Of a DNA stretch of 9,221 bases, positions 1 to 6,220 are shown one piece after another (within the stretch, counting starts at the first letter, position 1; each line of letters begins with the position of its first letter). This stretch comes from Leptospira sp. Lineage in GTDB: Bacteria > Spirochaetota > Leptospiria > Leptospirales > Leptospiraceae. Under the pieces are notes generated by a model. That model had not been told where the DNA came from and did not search any database. It saw only the letters and a list, made by a program, of their open reading frames with translations. The stretch covers positions 1-9,221 of the forward strand of contig JALOTI010000044.1 in NCBI GenBank assembly GCA_025457985.1. The letters are read 5' to 3'. The translations under genes were made by a program, and so were the position numbers.

Positions 1-881
1 TCAAAAGGTAGAAAGTTAGGAACAGCTTTTACAAGATCCGGCAGTTCTTGATCGGCTGTAGGTCTTCCTATGAAATCTCCGCCTTTAAAAGTTAACCATC
101 TGTTTCGAGTCGTGTTGGAATTGTATCCAACACCTAATCCCAATGTCATTATGAAATCATCAGGATATTCCTTGGTTTCAATTTTAACAAGACCACCTGA
201 AAATTCTGCTGATTCTTCCGGTACAAATGACTTAATGATTCTGATATTTTTGATCAAACTAGCAGGAAACAAATCGAGTGGAACAACTCGTTTGTCAGGT
301 TCCGTTGAAGGAATGTAAGCATCATTCAAGTATGTAGATGAGTATCTTTCACCAAGACCTCGAACAAATACATATTTTCCTCCAATTAAGGTAATTCCTG
401 TTACACGTCGAACGACTTCACCTGCTGATGAATCTGGAGATTTTTTTATAGATTCCGAACCAATCGCATCGGAGACAGAAGCTGTTTTTTTCTGAAGTTG
501 TAATAGAGATGCATCTGATTCATTAATTGCCCTGTCTTTTACTTCGACAGTCTGGAGGACTTGTGCCCCAAAAGTCACATTTATTTGAACCGGTTTACCG
601 GCTACAACTGTAACGGATCGAGTCTGTGGACCATACCCATACATTTGGTATTCTACTTGGTAGCTACCCGGCGGAAGCTCTAAAACGTATTTACCGTCAA
701 AATCCGTTTTAGCAAATTTTTTCTCGGACCTAACAACGATTGTCGCACCGAAAACGGCTTCTCCATTTTCGGAGTCGATGATGGTCCCTCGGATGGAACC
801 AGTCGCCTGCGAATATAACAAAGTAGGTAAAATGAAGGTAATTAAAAGTAAACTAGCCCTCAAAAATTTTGAATGTTTCAT
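1..881 (-). CDS. TonB-dependent outer-membrane receptor, N-terminal part (runs off left edge)
   Basis: The reading frame opens at an ATG at 881-879 and stays open to base 1, giving 293 residues of a longer protein. Residues 1-26 are a Sec signal peptide (basic start, hydrophobic core, LLYSQA cleavage region). Residues about 27-106 look like a carboxypeptidase-regulatory/Cna-B type beta-sandwich ([19 protein letters not shown], then [18 protein letters not shown]). A short TonB-box-like stretch ([10 protein letters not shown], 108-117) follows. The plug domain covers about 128-240, with VRRVTGITL, the hallmark [16 protein letters not shown] and [14 protein letters not shown]. The barrel begins about residue 241. 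Known family role: TonB/ExbB/ExbD-powered import of a large or scarce solute across the outer membrane. The substrate is not visible here. A weak GAG Shine-Dalgarno lies about 9 bases before the ATG. The gene follows the 193-residue lipoprotein gene after a 121-base gap that contains a palindrome, so it may have its own promoter. Confidence 0.9.
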   Translation of the reverse strand, partial: MKHSKFLRASLLLITFILPTLLYSQATGSIRGTIIDSENGEAVFGATIVVRSEKKFAKTDFDGKYVLELPPGSYQVEYQMYGYGPQTRSVTVVAGKPVQINVTFGAQVLQTVEVKDRAINESDASLLQLQKKTASVSDAIGSESIKKSPDSSAGEVVRRVTGITLIGGKYVFVRGLGERYSSTYLNDAYIPSTEPDKRVVPLDLFPASLIKNIRIIKSFVPEESAEFSGGLVKIETKEYPDDFIMTLGLGVGYNSNTTRNRWLTFKGGDFIGRPTADQELPDLVKAVPNFLPF

Positions 882-966
882 AGATATCTCGTTAAGGGCA
901 AGAATCTAGAAGAACCCAGTGGGGTAAATGAAAAGGAGTTTGTAGTGCGTTACGAAACAGTGAAAC

Positions 967-990
967 ATTTATTACAAAAATGTAACAAAT
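967..990. promoter_or_regulatory. Palindromic candidate operator upstream of the TonB receptor gene
   Basis: Two 10-base arms, ATTTATTACA and TGTAACAAAT, flank an AAAA spacer and match at 9 of 10 positions; the core TTACA/TGTAA is perfect. The palindrome sits in the gap between the lipoprotein stop and the TonB receptor start, about 86-109 bases before the receptor ATG. It is AT-rich and has no adjacent long T-run, so it fits a dimeric repressor or activator site better than an intrinsic terminator. It does not resemble the GATAAT-type Fur consensus. No convincing -10/-35 pair was found nearby. Function is inferred from position and symmetry only. Confidence 0.35.
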
Positions 991-1002
991 CGTTTGTTCT
1001 AC

Positions 1003-1584
1003 TTACGGCCCGAGTACCCCAACAATAAACTTACCACCAATTTCATAGACCATCTTAATCTGGCTCAGGTCATTCTCTTTCGAATTTGAGGATATGATTA
1101 CTTTTGGTTTATGGGCGATCAGCTGATTATACTGCCTTGGTTTCTCCCACTCTATTTTCTTAATTTTATAGGGTTCTTTTATTGCTGCTTTGATAGTTTG
1201 ATAACCAACTTGCTCTCTTTCGGATAAAAGTTTCCTATAATCCTCCAAAGGGCTAAAATCTAATGCTGTACCATATCCATATGTATTTGGGAATATTACT
1301 TTTACCTGTTGTTCCCAGCTTACATAACTAGCAAACGATCCAAACTCCTTTGAATTTTTCACTTCGACCAGAAATTCCTGTATCGCTTCTTCTTTGGATG
1401 AATAACCATTTTCAATTGAATAACTCTTCTTTCGATTCGAAAGAATCTCTTGTTTTGCTGATTCAACTTTTGCTTGCAGATCGGGGTTCTGGTATTTTGG
1501 ATCATCTCTCCAATCTTTTTCTTTGCAGGCTACTAAGGAGATCAGGATGGAAACGGACAGATATGATAAAAATTTTAATTTCAT
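1003..1584 (-). CDS. Small lipoprotein of unknown function (193 aa)
   Basis: I do not recognise a named family. The N-terminus is a lipoprotein signal peptide: MKLK, a hydrophobic stretch, then the lipobox LVAC with the lipidated Cys at residue 20. The mature protein starts KEKDWRDDPKYQNPD, a charged, flexible tether. Residues about 35-70 are predicted by eye to be helical and charged. The C-terminal half (about 95-193) has alternating hydrophobic residues (KVIFPNTYGYGTALDF, PKVIISS, IKMVYEIGGKFIVGVLGP), suggesting a small beta-rich fold. The start is fixed by the signal peptide, but no good Shine-Dalgarno precedes it: the 14 bases before the ATG join directly to a strong hairpin. It lies between the beta-helix lipoprotein and TonB receptor genes on the same strand, so a shared envelope role is possible but unproven. 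Confidence 0.85.
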   Translation of the reverse strand: MKLKFLSYLSVSILISLVACKEKDWRDDPKYQNPDLQAKVESAKQEILSNRKKSYSIENGYSSKEEAIQEFLVEVKNSKEFGSFASYVSWEQQVKVIFPNTYGYGTALDFSPLEDYRKLLSEREQVGYQTIKAAIKEPYKIKKIEWEKPRQYNQLIAHKPKVIISSNSKENDLSQIKMVYEIGGKFIVGVLGP

Positions 1585-1591
1585 GTTCTAC

Positions 1592-1624
1592 AAATAGAAA
1601 ACCCTGACATTTCTGCCAGGGTTT
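1592..1624 (-). terminator. Intrinsic terminator after the beta-helix lipoprotein gene
   Basis: Read on the minus strand, the arm AAACCCTGGCA (1624-1614) pairs with TGTCAGGGTTT (1609-1599). The stem has 11 pairs, one of them G-U, closed by a GAAA tetraloop and followed by TCTATTT. It starts 26 bases after the beta-helix lipoprotein stop codon. The U-tract is interrupted, so efficiency is uncertain. On the plus strand the same stem is followed by ATTTTAAG, so weak bidirectional action is possible. The U-tract ends only 7 bases before the ATG of the next lipoprotein gene, so the element also forms that gene's leader. Confidence 0.7.
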
Positions 1625-1650
1625 ATTTTAAGCTTTAGTTTAAGTTGAGA

Positions 1651-3474
1651 TTAACGAGCTCTGTATACAGACCAGCCATCCCACCACTTTCCATCTGCAG
1701 CACCGCCAAAACCTGCAGCAGCATTGCTTGCATTTAAAGTATAGTCTGGTTTTGTAGCACCAAATCCACAGTTAGATTCAGTACTGATACCACCATCCGA
1801 TATGATTGGGAGTCCAGTTACGTTAACAGTAACGGAACCTGTAACAGTTGGTGCTCCAGTGCTAGTAGTGTTCGCAAGGTCTCCACGGACAGTCGTAAAT
1901 GTAACATTCGTATCTGTCGTTGCGCCACCTTCATCTCTTGCTTGGATCCCTTGAGCGAAACCTTGGTAAATTCCATTTTGGAGAGTAGCTACTACCCCTT
2001 CGCGCAATCTACCCGCTTGGCCACCCGTAATACCTGCACCAATAAGTGTAAACTTATTAAGTGTAACGGTTGTACAACGGTTCACTCCACCCGACGTACA
2101 GGCTGTTCCACCATTATTATGAATCCCATCCCACTCAAGAGCGTGTGGATCCGTAGAAGCCGATCCTCCACAGACTGCCGGGTATTTGTGGCTGATGAAG
2201 CTAGAGATGGTTGTTCCATTACCTACGCCTGGTGTTGCACCGCCGAATCCTTCATCTAGGTCCAAATCGTCATCAAGTCCGCCAGTCGCTAATATGTTAG
2301 ACCAGGAACCTGTTCCACCCCATGCTTCGAACTGGTCATCTAAACCTCTGTGAGCTTGGACATGACTAAGGCTAGTGTTGGAAGAATACATACTTAAGTT
2401 GTTTAATTCGTCGCCAGGAGCAACCTCGTTCCCACCAAATTCAATTATGTTGTATGCCATAACTAAATTCTGTGGACCAGTGTTAGGTGCTCCAGATCCG
2501 TAAGGCTGAGGCGTAGTTCCTTCAGTATTTGATGTTCTTGTAGCACCACTAGTTCCTATAGTAACAATACCACCCCAATCTCCTGGAAAACGCGATCCAA
2601 GGTTGCTCGCGGAGGACCAGCAAATAGGATCAGCTGCAGTTCCGACCGATTCTAATTTTGAACCTGGTTTGAAAAAAATGGAAGAACCTCTCTGTCCGAA
2701 AATTGCTGTTCCTGGAGAAACTGTAATGGTAGCACCAGATTCAACAAACACTGTACCTTGGAGCAAGATTCCGCCTGACCAAGTTTCAGAACCTGTGATT
2801 GATCCAGATTTTATTTGAGGACCACCAGAAAGTCTGCGTCCGTCGCACACATTTTCACCTACGGTTGGGCTCTGTAATGTATACTCACCTTTCACAAATA
2901 CGTTAACAGACTTTACTGTAATTGAATATCCAGAGTTTCCGCTTAAACTTACTTGGTCGGTGTTTTGTCTGTCCGATAGATTTATGTTAACTGCGAGCGT
3001 TCCCGCAGGACCAGTGGTGTTTGTAAAATCACTTGCGGCAAGAGCAGCGATAACTGAACAATTGCTAGTATTTGTAGCAGAAGCGGCATCTGTAGGCGCA
3101 AATTTTAAATTCCCGGTTTGGGATGGCGTTCTAAATATAATTGTGAATTCTCCATCCACCGTTCCGTTTGCTGGAGGAAGTCCAGGTCCATCTGTCTGGC
3201 AAGAAGTGAAATCAGAAATTGATTCTTGTCCAGAAGAGAGAAAGGAACCACCATCAACGTTTGATACAGTCACTCTTCCATCCTTCAAGGGAAGTGTATC
3301 AGCGCCTCTGAGAGTTCCAACTACTACAACTGTATATTCAGGTTGATTCAGGAAAAACAATGCAGCGAGCAATAGTCCTGTATTGTCGTCCTTCTTCTTT
3401 TGGCAATCGATAGTTCCAAACCCCATCATCACGATGAGCGAAGCAACAATTGCCTTCTTCATTAAATTTTTCAT
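1651..3474 (-). CDS. Large right-handed beta-helix lipoprotein, probably surface or outer-membrane anchored (607 aa)
   Basis: The start chosen is the ATG at 3474, preceded at good spacing by AGAGGA; a TTG seven codons upstream has no such site. The signal peptide (MKNLMKKAIVASLIVMMGFG) ends in a relaxed lipobox TIDC with Cys24 as lipid anchor. Residues about 45-200 form a beta-rich N-terminal region with a VVVVGTLRGADTLPLKDG strand pattern. From about 223 to the C-terminus the protein matches a beta-helix family common in Bacteroidetes and other diderms: GTVFVESGATITVSPGTAIFG (244-264), GDWGGIVTIG, YNIIEFGGNE, LSHVQAHRGLDDQFEAWGG, and the acidic GLDDDLDLDEGFGG (399-412). The C-terminus ends WWDGWSVYRAR. 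Eight cysteines besides Cys24 could form disulfides. The acidic cluster could bind Ca2+ (inference). Members often lie near TonB receptors, as here; the substrate is unknown. GC content is higher (about 45% in a sampled line) than in murB/mltG. Confidence 0.85.
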   Translation of the reverse strand: MKNLMKKAIVASLIVMMGFGTIDCQKKKDDNTGLLLAALFFLNQPEYTVVVVGTLRGADTLPLKDGRVTVSNVDGGSFLSSGQESISDFTSCQTDGPGLPPANGTVDGEFTIIFRTPSQTGNLKFAPTDAASATNTSNCSVIAALAASDFTNTTGPAGTLAVNINLSDRQNTDQVSLSGNSGYSITVKSVNVFVKGEYTLQSPTVGENVCDGRRLSGGPQIKSGSITGSETWSGGILLQGTVFVESGATITVSPGTAIFGQRGSSIFFKPGSKLESVGTAADPICWSSASNLGSRFPGDWGGIVTIGTSGATRTSNTEGTTPQPYGSGAPNTGPQNLVMAYNIIEFGGNEVAPGDELNNLSMYSSNTSLSHVQAHRGLDDQFEAWGGTGSWSNILATGGLDDDLDLDEGFGGATPGVGNGTTISSFISHKYPAVCGGSASTDPHALEWDGIHNNGGTACTSGGVNRCTTVTLNKFTLIGAGITGGQAGRLREGVVATLQNGIYQGFAQGIQARDEGGATTDTNVTFTTVRGDLANTTSTGAPTVTGSVTVNVTGLPIISDGGISTESNCGFGATKPDYTLNASNAAAGFGGAADGKWWDGWSVYRAR

Positions 3475-3486
3475 TTTGAATCCTCT

Positions 3487-3597
3487 TTCGATCAAATCGA
3501 ATTTGTTTGGCTAGCGGGTCTGCCCGAAAGGGATACGAAATATTTCCCCCTAGCTCCCTTCAAAGTAGCGGTTTTCTGTTACAAGGAGATTACAGAA
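3487..3597 (-). promoter_or_regulatory. Structured leader region of the beta-helix lipoprotein gene
   Basis: The 163-base gap upstream of the lipoprotein gene holds three inverted repeats that would fold in its mRNA. They are TTCGAT/ATCGAA with a 3-base loop (3487-3501), CGGG/CCCG with a 4-base loop (3515-3526), and TTCTGT/ACAGAA with a 12-base loop (3574-3597). The first hairpin directly abuts the AGAGGA ribosome-binding site. No confident -10/-35 pair was found, so the transcription start, and which repeats lie in the transcript, is unknown. No riboswitch class was recognised. Regulation of translation is inference. Confidence 0.3.
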
Positions 3598-3621
3598 GGG
3601 TAAAGGATTGGTAAAAGCTGT

Positions 3622-3637
3622 GTGACAAACAGGTCAC
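3622..3637 (-). terminator. Possible weak terminator hairpin after the 86-residue gene
   Basis: GTGAC and GTCAC arms enclose a 6-base loop directly after the TAG stop of the 86-residue gene. On the minus strand the stem is followed by ACAGCTTTTACC, which has only four consecutive T residues. The stem is short and the T-tract displaced, so it is a weak candidate. It could equally be part of an operator for the downstream lipoprotein gene. Confidence 0.3.
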
Positions 3638-3898
3638 CTACCCTCTCCCCAATCGATTCAAAATCTTTACTAAATTGCTTTTGATCCGACGCACTTGGTC
3701 GTCAGTTAACTTTAATTCGCCTCGTTCTGCTTTCTGGATGACCAGCTCGGCTTTTTCAACGAAGGTTATGGCTTCCTCGTCGATGGCTTCTTTTCGTTTT
3801 TGCTTCTCGCGATAGTTGTCCAAAGCTTTCTGAACGTCTAACAACTCTTTGGAAATGCCACCGATCGCAATATTCAATTCAACAATATTTTCGTCCAT
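3638..3898 (-). CDS. Small charged helical protein of unknown function (86 aa)
   Basis: I do not recognise this protein. It starts MDENIVELNIAIGGISKELL and is almost wholly helical by eye. Hydrophobic residues recur at heptad-like spacing through about 5-60 (IVEL.IAIGGI..ELLDV..AL), mixed with Lys/Glu/Arg-rich stretches (NYREKQKRKEAIDEE), suggesting a coiled coil. The C-terminus is basic (VRRIKSNLVKILNRLGRG). There is no signal peptide or membrane segment, so a cytosolic or nucleoid-associated role is plausible. Its size recalls exodeoxyribonuclease VII small subunit, but the expected sequence pattern is absent. It follows mltG after 67 bases on the same strand and is probably cotranscribed with murB-mltG. 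A GGAAGATAG stretch before the ATG may serve as a weak ribosome-binding site. Confidence 0.75.
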   Translation of the reverse strand: MDENIVELNIAIGGISKELLDVQKALDNYREKQKRKEAIDEEAITFVEKAELVIQKAERGELKLTDDQVRRIKSNLVKILNRLGRG

Positions 3899-3901
3899 AA
3901 T

Positions 3902-3982
3902 CTATCTTCCAACACCTAATCCATTAGCATTTGCAGCAGATTGTAAATGAACGCTAAGGAAAGTATCATTGATATAAAACAT
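3902..3982 (-). CDS. Possible 26-codon ORF overlapping the end of mltG
   Basis: An ATG inside the last codons of mltG opens a 26-codon frame. It starts MFYINDTFLSVHLQS, ends AANANGLGVGR and stops at a TAG two codons before the ATG of the 86-residue gene, in the same frame as that gene. It overlaps mltG by 17 bases. It could be a small translationally coupled peptide, a coupling device, or chance. The frame depends on a short homopolymer near 3958-3963 being read correctly; the mltG stop position supports this reading. No family was recognised. Confidence 0.2.
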   Translation of the reverse strand: MFYINDTFLSVHLQSAANANGLGVGR

Positions 3983-4988
3983 CAATATATTTCTTTTTTG
4001 CTTCCAGATGTTCTTTAAATGTAGCTGAAAAGTAATGGGAACCGTCGGGTTTCAAAAGAAAGAAGAGTTTGTCCGATTTTTCAGGTTTAAAGGAAGCAAT
4101 TAGAGCGGGAAGCCCTGGATTGGAAATCGGACCAGGTGGCCAACCACCGTTAATATAAGTGTTATACGGTGATACGATTTTTAAATCGGTTTCAAATAAT
4201 CTTTTTTTAGGTTTATCGAATAGATATTGGATCGTGGCACATGACTCTAAATTGATATTTTTCTCAATTCTCGTTAAAAAAACCCCAGCCATCATCGGTC
4301 TTTCTTCTTTTCGCACAGCTTCCCTTTCAACGATACTCGCAAGTACAACTCGAAAGTGTAAATCTGCGGGAGAAATTCCTTTTGCTTCAGGTATACTCTC
4401 CAATTTTTTATAAAATCGTTTGATCATCATCTCTGCGATTCTATCCAAAGGATAATTGAGAGGAACCGAATAGGTTTCTGGAAAAAAATAACCTTCTAAA
4501 GTTTTTGCAGGCACATTGTATTTGGAAATGAGTGCCTGGCTACTCGCTACTTGTAAAAATTCTTCGCGACTGTTTGCCAATTTTTTGCTAACAAGTAGAT
4601 CGCCGATCTGACGGTTGTTATAACCTTCTGGCACGGTAAAGTTTACCAATTTTACTTTCCCAGATACGATCACATCCAAAATCTTTCGAGAACTCATTCC
4701 ATCGTTGATGTCATAAACTCCCTGTTTGATTTTACTTCCAGAACGAGTGAATTTGATTAAATAACTAAAATAACTGGAAGACTTGATCATTCCCGCTGCG
4801 GCTAATTCTTTAACGACCTTCGTAGAGGGTTCACCTGGATCGATGATCAGCTCATATTTCGTTTGGCCATCTCCGACAGCGCCTCCCTTGACTTCATCTA
4901 CGATAAAAAATGTGATTATTGACAGAAGCAAAAGGAACCCAAATCCGATCCCTGCATAAATAGAATATTTTTTGAGTTTAGAATTCAT
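3966..4988 (-). CDS. mltG: Endolytic murein transglycosylase MltG (YceG family)
   Basis: MltG cleaves nascent glycan strands in the periplasmic face of the inner membrane, leaving 1,6-anhydroMurNAc ends and limiting strand length. The ATG at 4988 is chosen, with a GGGGTGG ribosome-binding site directly upstream; a GTG two codons earlier (4994) is the alternative, and residue numbers here use it. A single N-terminal membrane segment lies at about 10-32. A LysM-like region follows (about 45-115, with DPGEPSTKVVKELAAAGMI). The YceG catalytic domain has EGYFFPETY (167-175), ASIVEREA with the catalytic Glu (219-226), and YNTYINGGWPPGPISNPG (277-294). At 340-342 residues it is full-length. It lies 45 bases after the murB stop, consistent with a cell-wall operon. 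All expected motifs are intact. Confidence 0.95.
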   Translation of the reverse strand: MNSKLKKYSIYAGIGFGFLLLLSIITFFIVDEVKGGAVGDGQTKYELIIDPGEPSTKVVKELAAAGMIKSSSYFSYLIKFTRSGSKIKQGVYDINDGMSSRKILDVIVSGKVKLVNFTVPEGYNNRQIGDLLVSKKLANSREEFLQVASSQALISKYNVPAKTLEGYFFPETYSVPLNYPLDRIAEMMIKRFYKKLESIPEAKGISPADLHFRVVLASIVEREAVRKEERPMMAGVFLTRIEKNINLESCATIQYLFDKPKKRLFETDLKIVSPYNTYINGGWPPGPISNPGLPALIASFKPEKSDKLFFLLKPDGSHYFSATFKEHLEAKKKYIDVLYQ

Positions 4989-5033
4989 ACCCACCCCAGT
5001 CTTTCTTAGGTATCGGCTTTCTCCAAATCTTTT

Positions 5034-6149
5034 TTAGGAGCAGAGAACTGGTTCCTTTTCCAAGTGAATTGAAAATTTTTGAAAAACCTGTTCTCGGATT
5101 TGGGTCGCCATCTCCAAAAGGGCTTTGGTAGAGCCGTCGATATTCACCAGTGCCAAACAATGATTTTCTGAAATTCCGACTCCACCTGGAAATTTAGACC
5201 CTTTTTGTAATCCTGAGTGTTCGATCAACCAGGCTGCAGAAATCTTCGAAAATCCCTGACCTTCCGGAAAAATTTGAGGCGGCTGAATCGATAGTTCTTT
5301 CAATCGATTTAAAAATTTTTGTATCTCTTTATCATTTAAAATTGGGTTTATAAAAAAAGAACCAACCGAACGCGTGTTATAGTCTGATTCATCCAGAACC
5401 ATAGACTTTTTTCTCCGAAGAGAAAGGATTAAATTTCTATATTCTTGGAAGATTTGAATCCGTTTTTCCAATATTTGATCTTCTTTTTTTTCAGACGTAT
5501 TCTCATCATCTTCTTTCACATAGAACTTTGCTTCTAACTCATGTTTGAATTTTGCGACTTCAGGATATCGAAAACAAGGAGGATCAACTTTGGACAATTT
5601 AAAATTAACATATGTAACTATGGATTTTGATTTGATTCCTGATTTAAAGATGCTATTTCGATACGAAAAATTGCAATCTTTGTTGTTTATCTCCTCCCTC
5701 TCTCCATTTGTTGAAACAGTTTCGACTGAGAGAATGGTATCCTTAACTTCCTGACCGTATGCTCCTATATTCTGAATAGGACTTGCACCTACTGAACCGG
5801 GTATTCCTGATAATGCTTCAATGCCAGCTAACCCTTGCTCTACTGTGAATCGAACAAAATCATCCCATACCACCCCAGCCCCAACTCTATATATTGCATA
5901 CGAATCAGTTGAATCCAAACATCGAATGCCTGGAATCAACATATGGAGCACGAATCCATCGTATCCACTGTCCATAAAAATTGTATTGGATCCGCCACCG
6001 AGAACATAAGTTTTTATGGAAGTCTCTGTAGCATATCGAAGAGCTGATAGCAGGTCTTCTATGGTTTTTATTACACAGTATTTTTTTGCGGGACCCCCGA
6101 GTTTGAGAGTGGTTAGAGGAGCCAACGGAATGTTCTCTTGGAACAACAT
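5034..6149 (-). CDS. murB: UDP-N-acetylenolpyruvoylglucosamine reductase
   Basis: MurB uses FAD and NADPH to reduce UDP-GlcNAc-enolpyruvate to UDP-MurNAc, the second committed step of peptidoglycan precursor synthesis, in the cytosol. The FAD-binding part shows VLGGGSNTIF (49-58) and GIPGSVGASPIQNIGAYG (115-132). Catalytic residues are present: Arg164 in SYRNSIFK, Ser264 in VGSFFINP, and a Glu in the C-terminal LEKEP motif (364/366). The segment SYRNSIFK marks a type I enzyme. At 371 residues it is longer than the usual 300-350, owing to a charged insertion about 207-229 (DDENTSEKKED). The KKSMVLDESDYNTRSVGSFF stretch before the catalytic Ser resembles the actinobacterial form (KGMVLD..DHDTWSAGSFF). 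The ATG at 6149 has a weak GGAA site upstream. It is the first gene of the murB-mltG unit and is divergent from the ArsC/Spx-like gene. Confidence 0.96.
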   Translation of the reverse strand: MLFQENIPLAPLTTLKLGGPAKKYCVIKTIEDLLSALRYATETSIKTYVLGGGSNTIFMDSGYDGFVLHMLIPGIRCLDSTDSYAIYRVGAGVVWDDFVRFTVEQGLAGIEALSGIPGSVGASPIQNIGAYGQEVKDTILSVETVSTNGEREEINNKDCNFSYRNSIFKSGIKSKSIVTYVNFKLSKVDPPCFRYPEVAKFKHELEAKFYVKEDDENTSEKKEDQILEKRIQIFQEYRNLILSLRRKKSMVLDESDYNTRSVGSFFINPILNDKEIQKFLNRLKELSIQPPQIFPEGQGFSKISAAWLIEHSGLQKGSKFPGGVGISENHCLALVNIDGSTKALLEMATQIREQVFQKFSIHLEKEPVLCS

Positions 6150-6191
6150 AATTCCAGAAAAAAGATTTCCGAGATTTGTGGAAGTAAGAAA

Positions 6192-6220
6192 ATACTACTG
6201 ATGAAACCTGAAAATCTAAA
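6192..6220 (-). promoter_or_regulatory. Weak candidate promoter for murB
   Basis: On the minus strand, TTTAGA (6220-6215) and TAGTAT (6197-6192) are separated by 17 bases, each matching 4 of 6 bases of the sigma-70 consensus. They would place a start about 36 bases before the murB ATG. The site lies in the 51-base divergent gap and the first codons of the plus-strand gene. The match is weak for AT-rich DNA, so this is only a candidate. Confidence 0.2.

Noticed and set aside
70..318. Plus-strand open frame of 82 codons
   Set aside because: It is the complement of the TonB receptor plug and barrel coding region, which has strong family motifs on the other strand.
1350..1607. Plus-strand open frame of 85 codons over the small lipoprotein gene
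   Set aside because: It is antisense to a gene with a clear signal peptide and lipobox, has no family character, and its end lies in the terminator hairpin.
2960..3346. Plus-strand open frame of 128 codons opposite the beta-helix lipoprotein
   Set aside because: It arises from the Gly/Thr-rich codon use of the real gene on the minus strand, and has no ribosome-binding site or recognisable domain.
3638..3898. 86-residue protein as exodeoxyribonuclease VII small subunit
   Set aside because: The size fits, but the typical N-terminal helix motif followed by a GELSLEESL-type segment is not convincingly present.
4978..5160. Minus-strand 60-codon frame between murB and mltG
   Set aside because: It lies mostly inside the murB C-terminus in another frame and shows no family features; both flanking genes have intact ends.
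6139..6156. TGGAA/TTCCA inverted repeat at the murB start
   Set aside because: Five-base arms with an eight-base spacer, overlapping the murB start codon, are expected by chance in a region this size.
6138..6200. N-terminal extension of the ArsC/Spx-like protein
   Set aside because: It would overlap the murB start, lacks a ribosome-binding site, and adds residues before the strand where family members normally begin.
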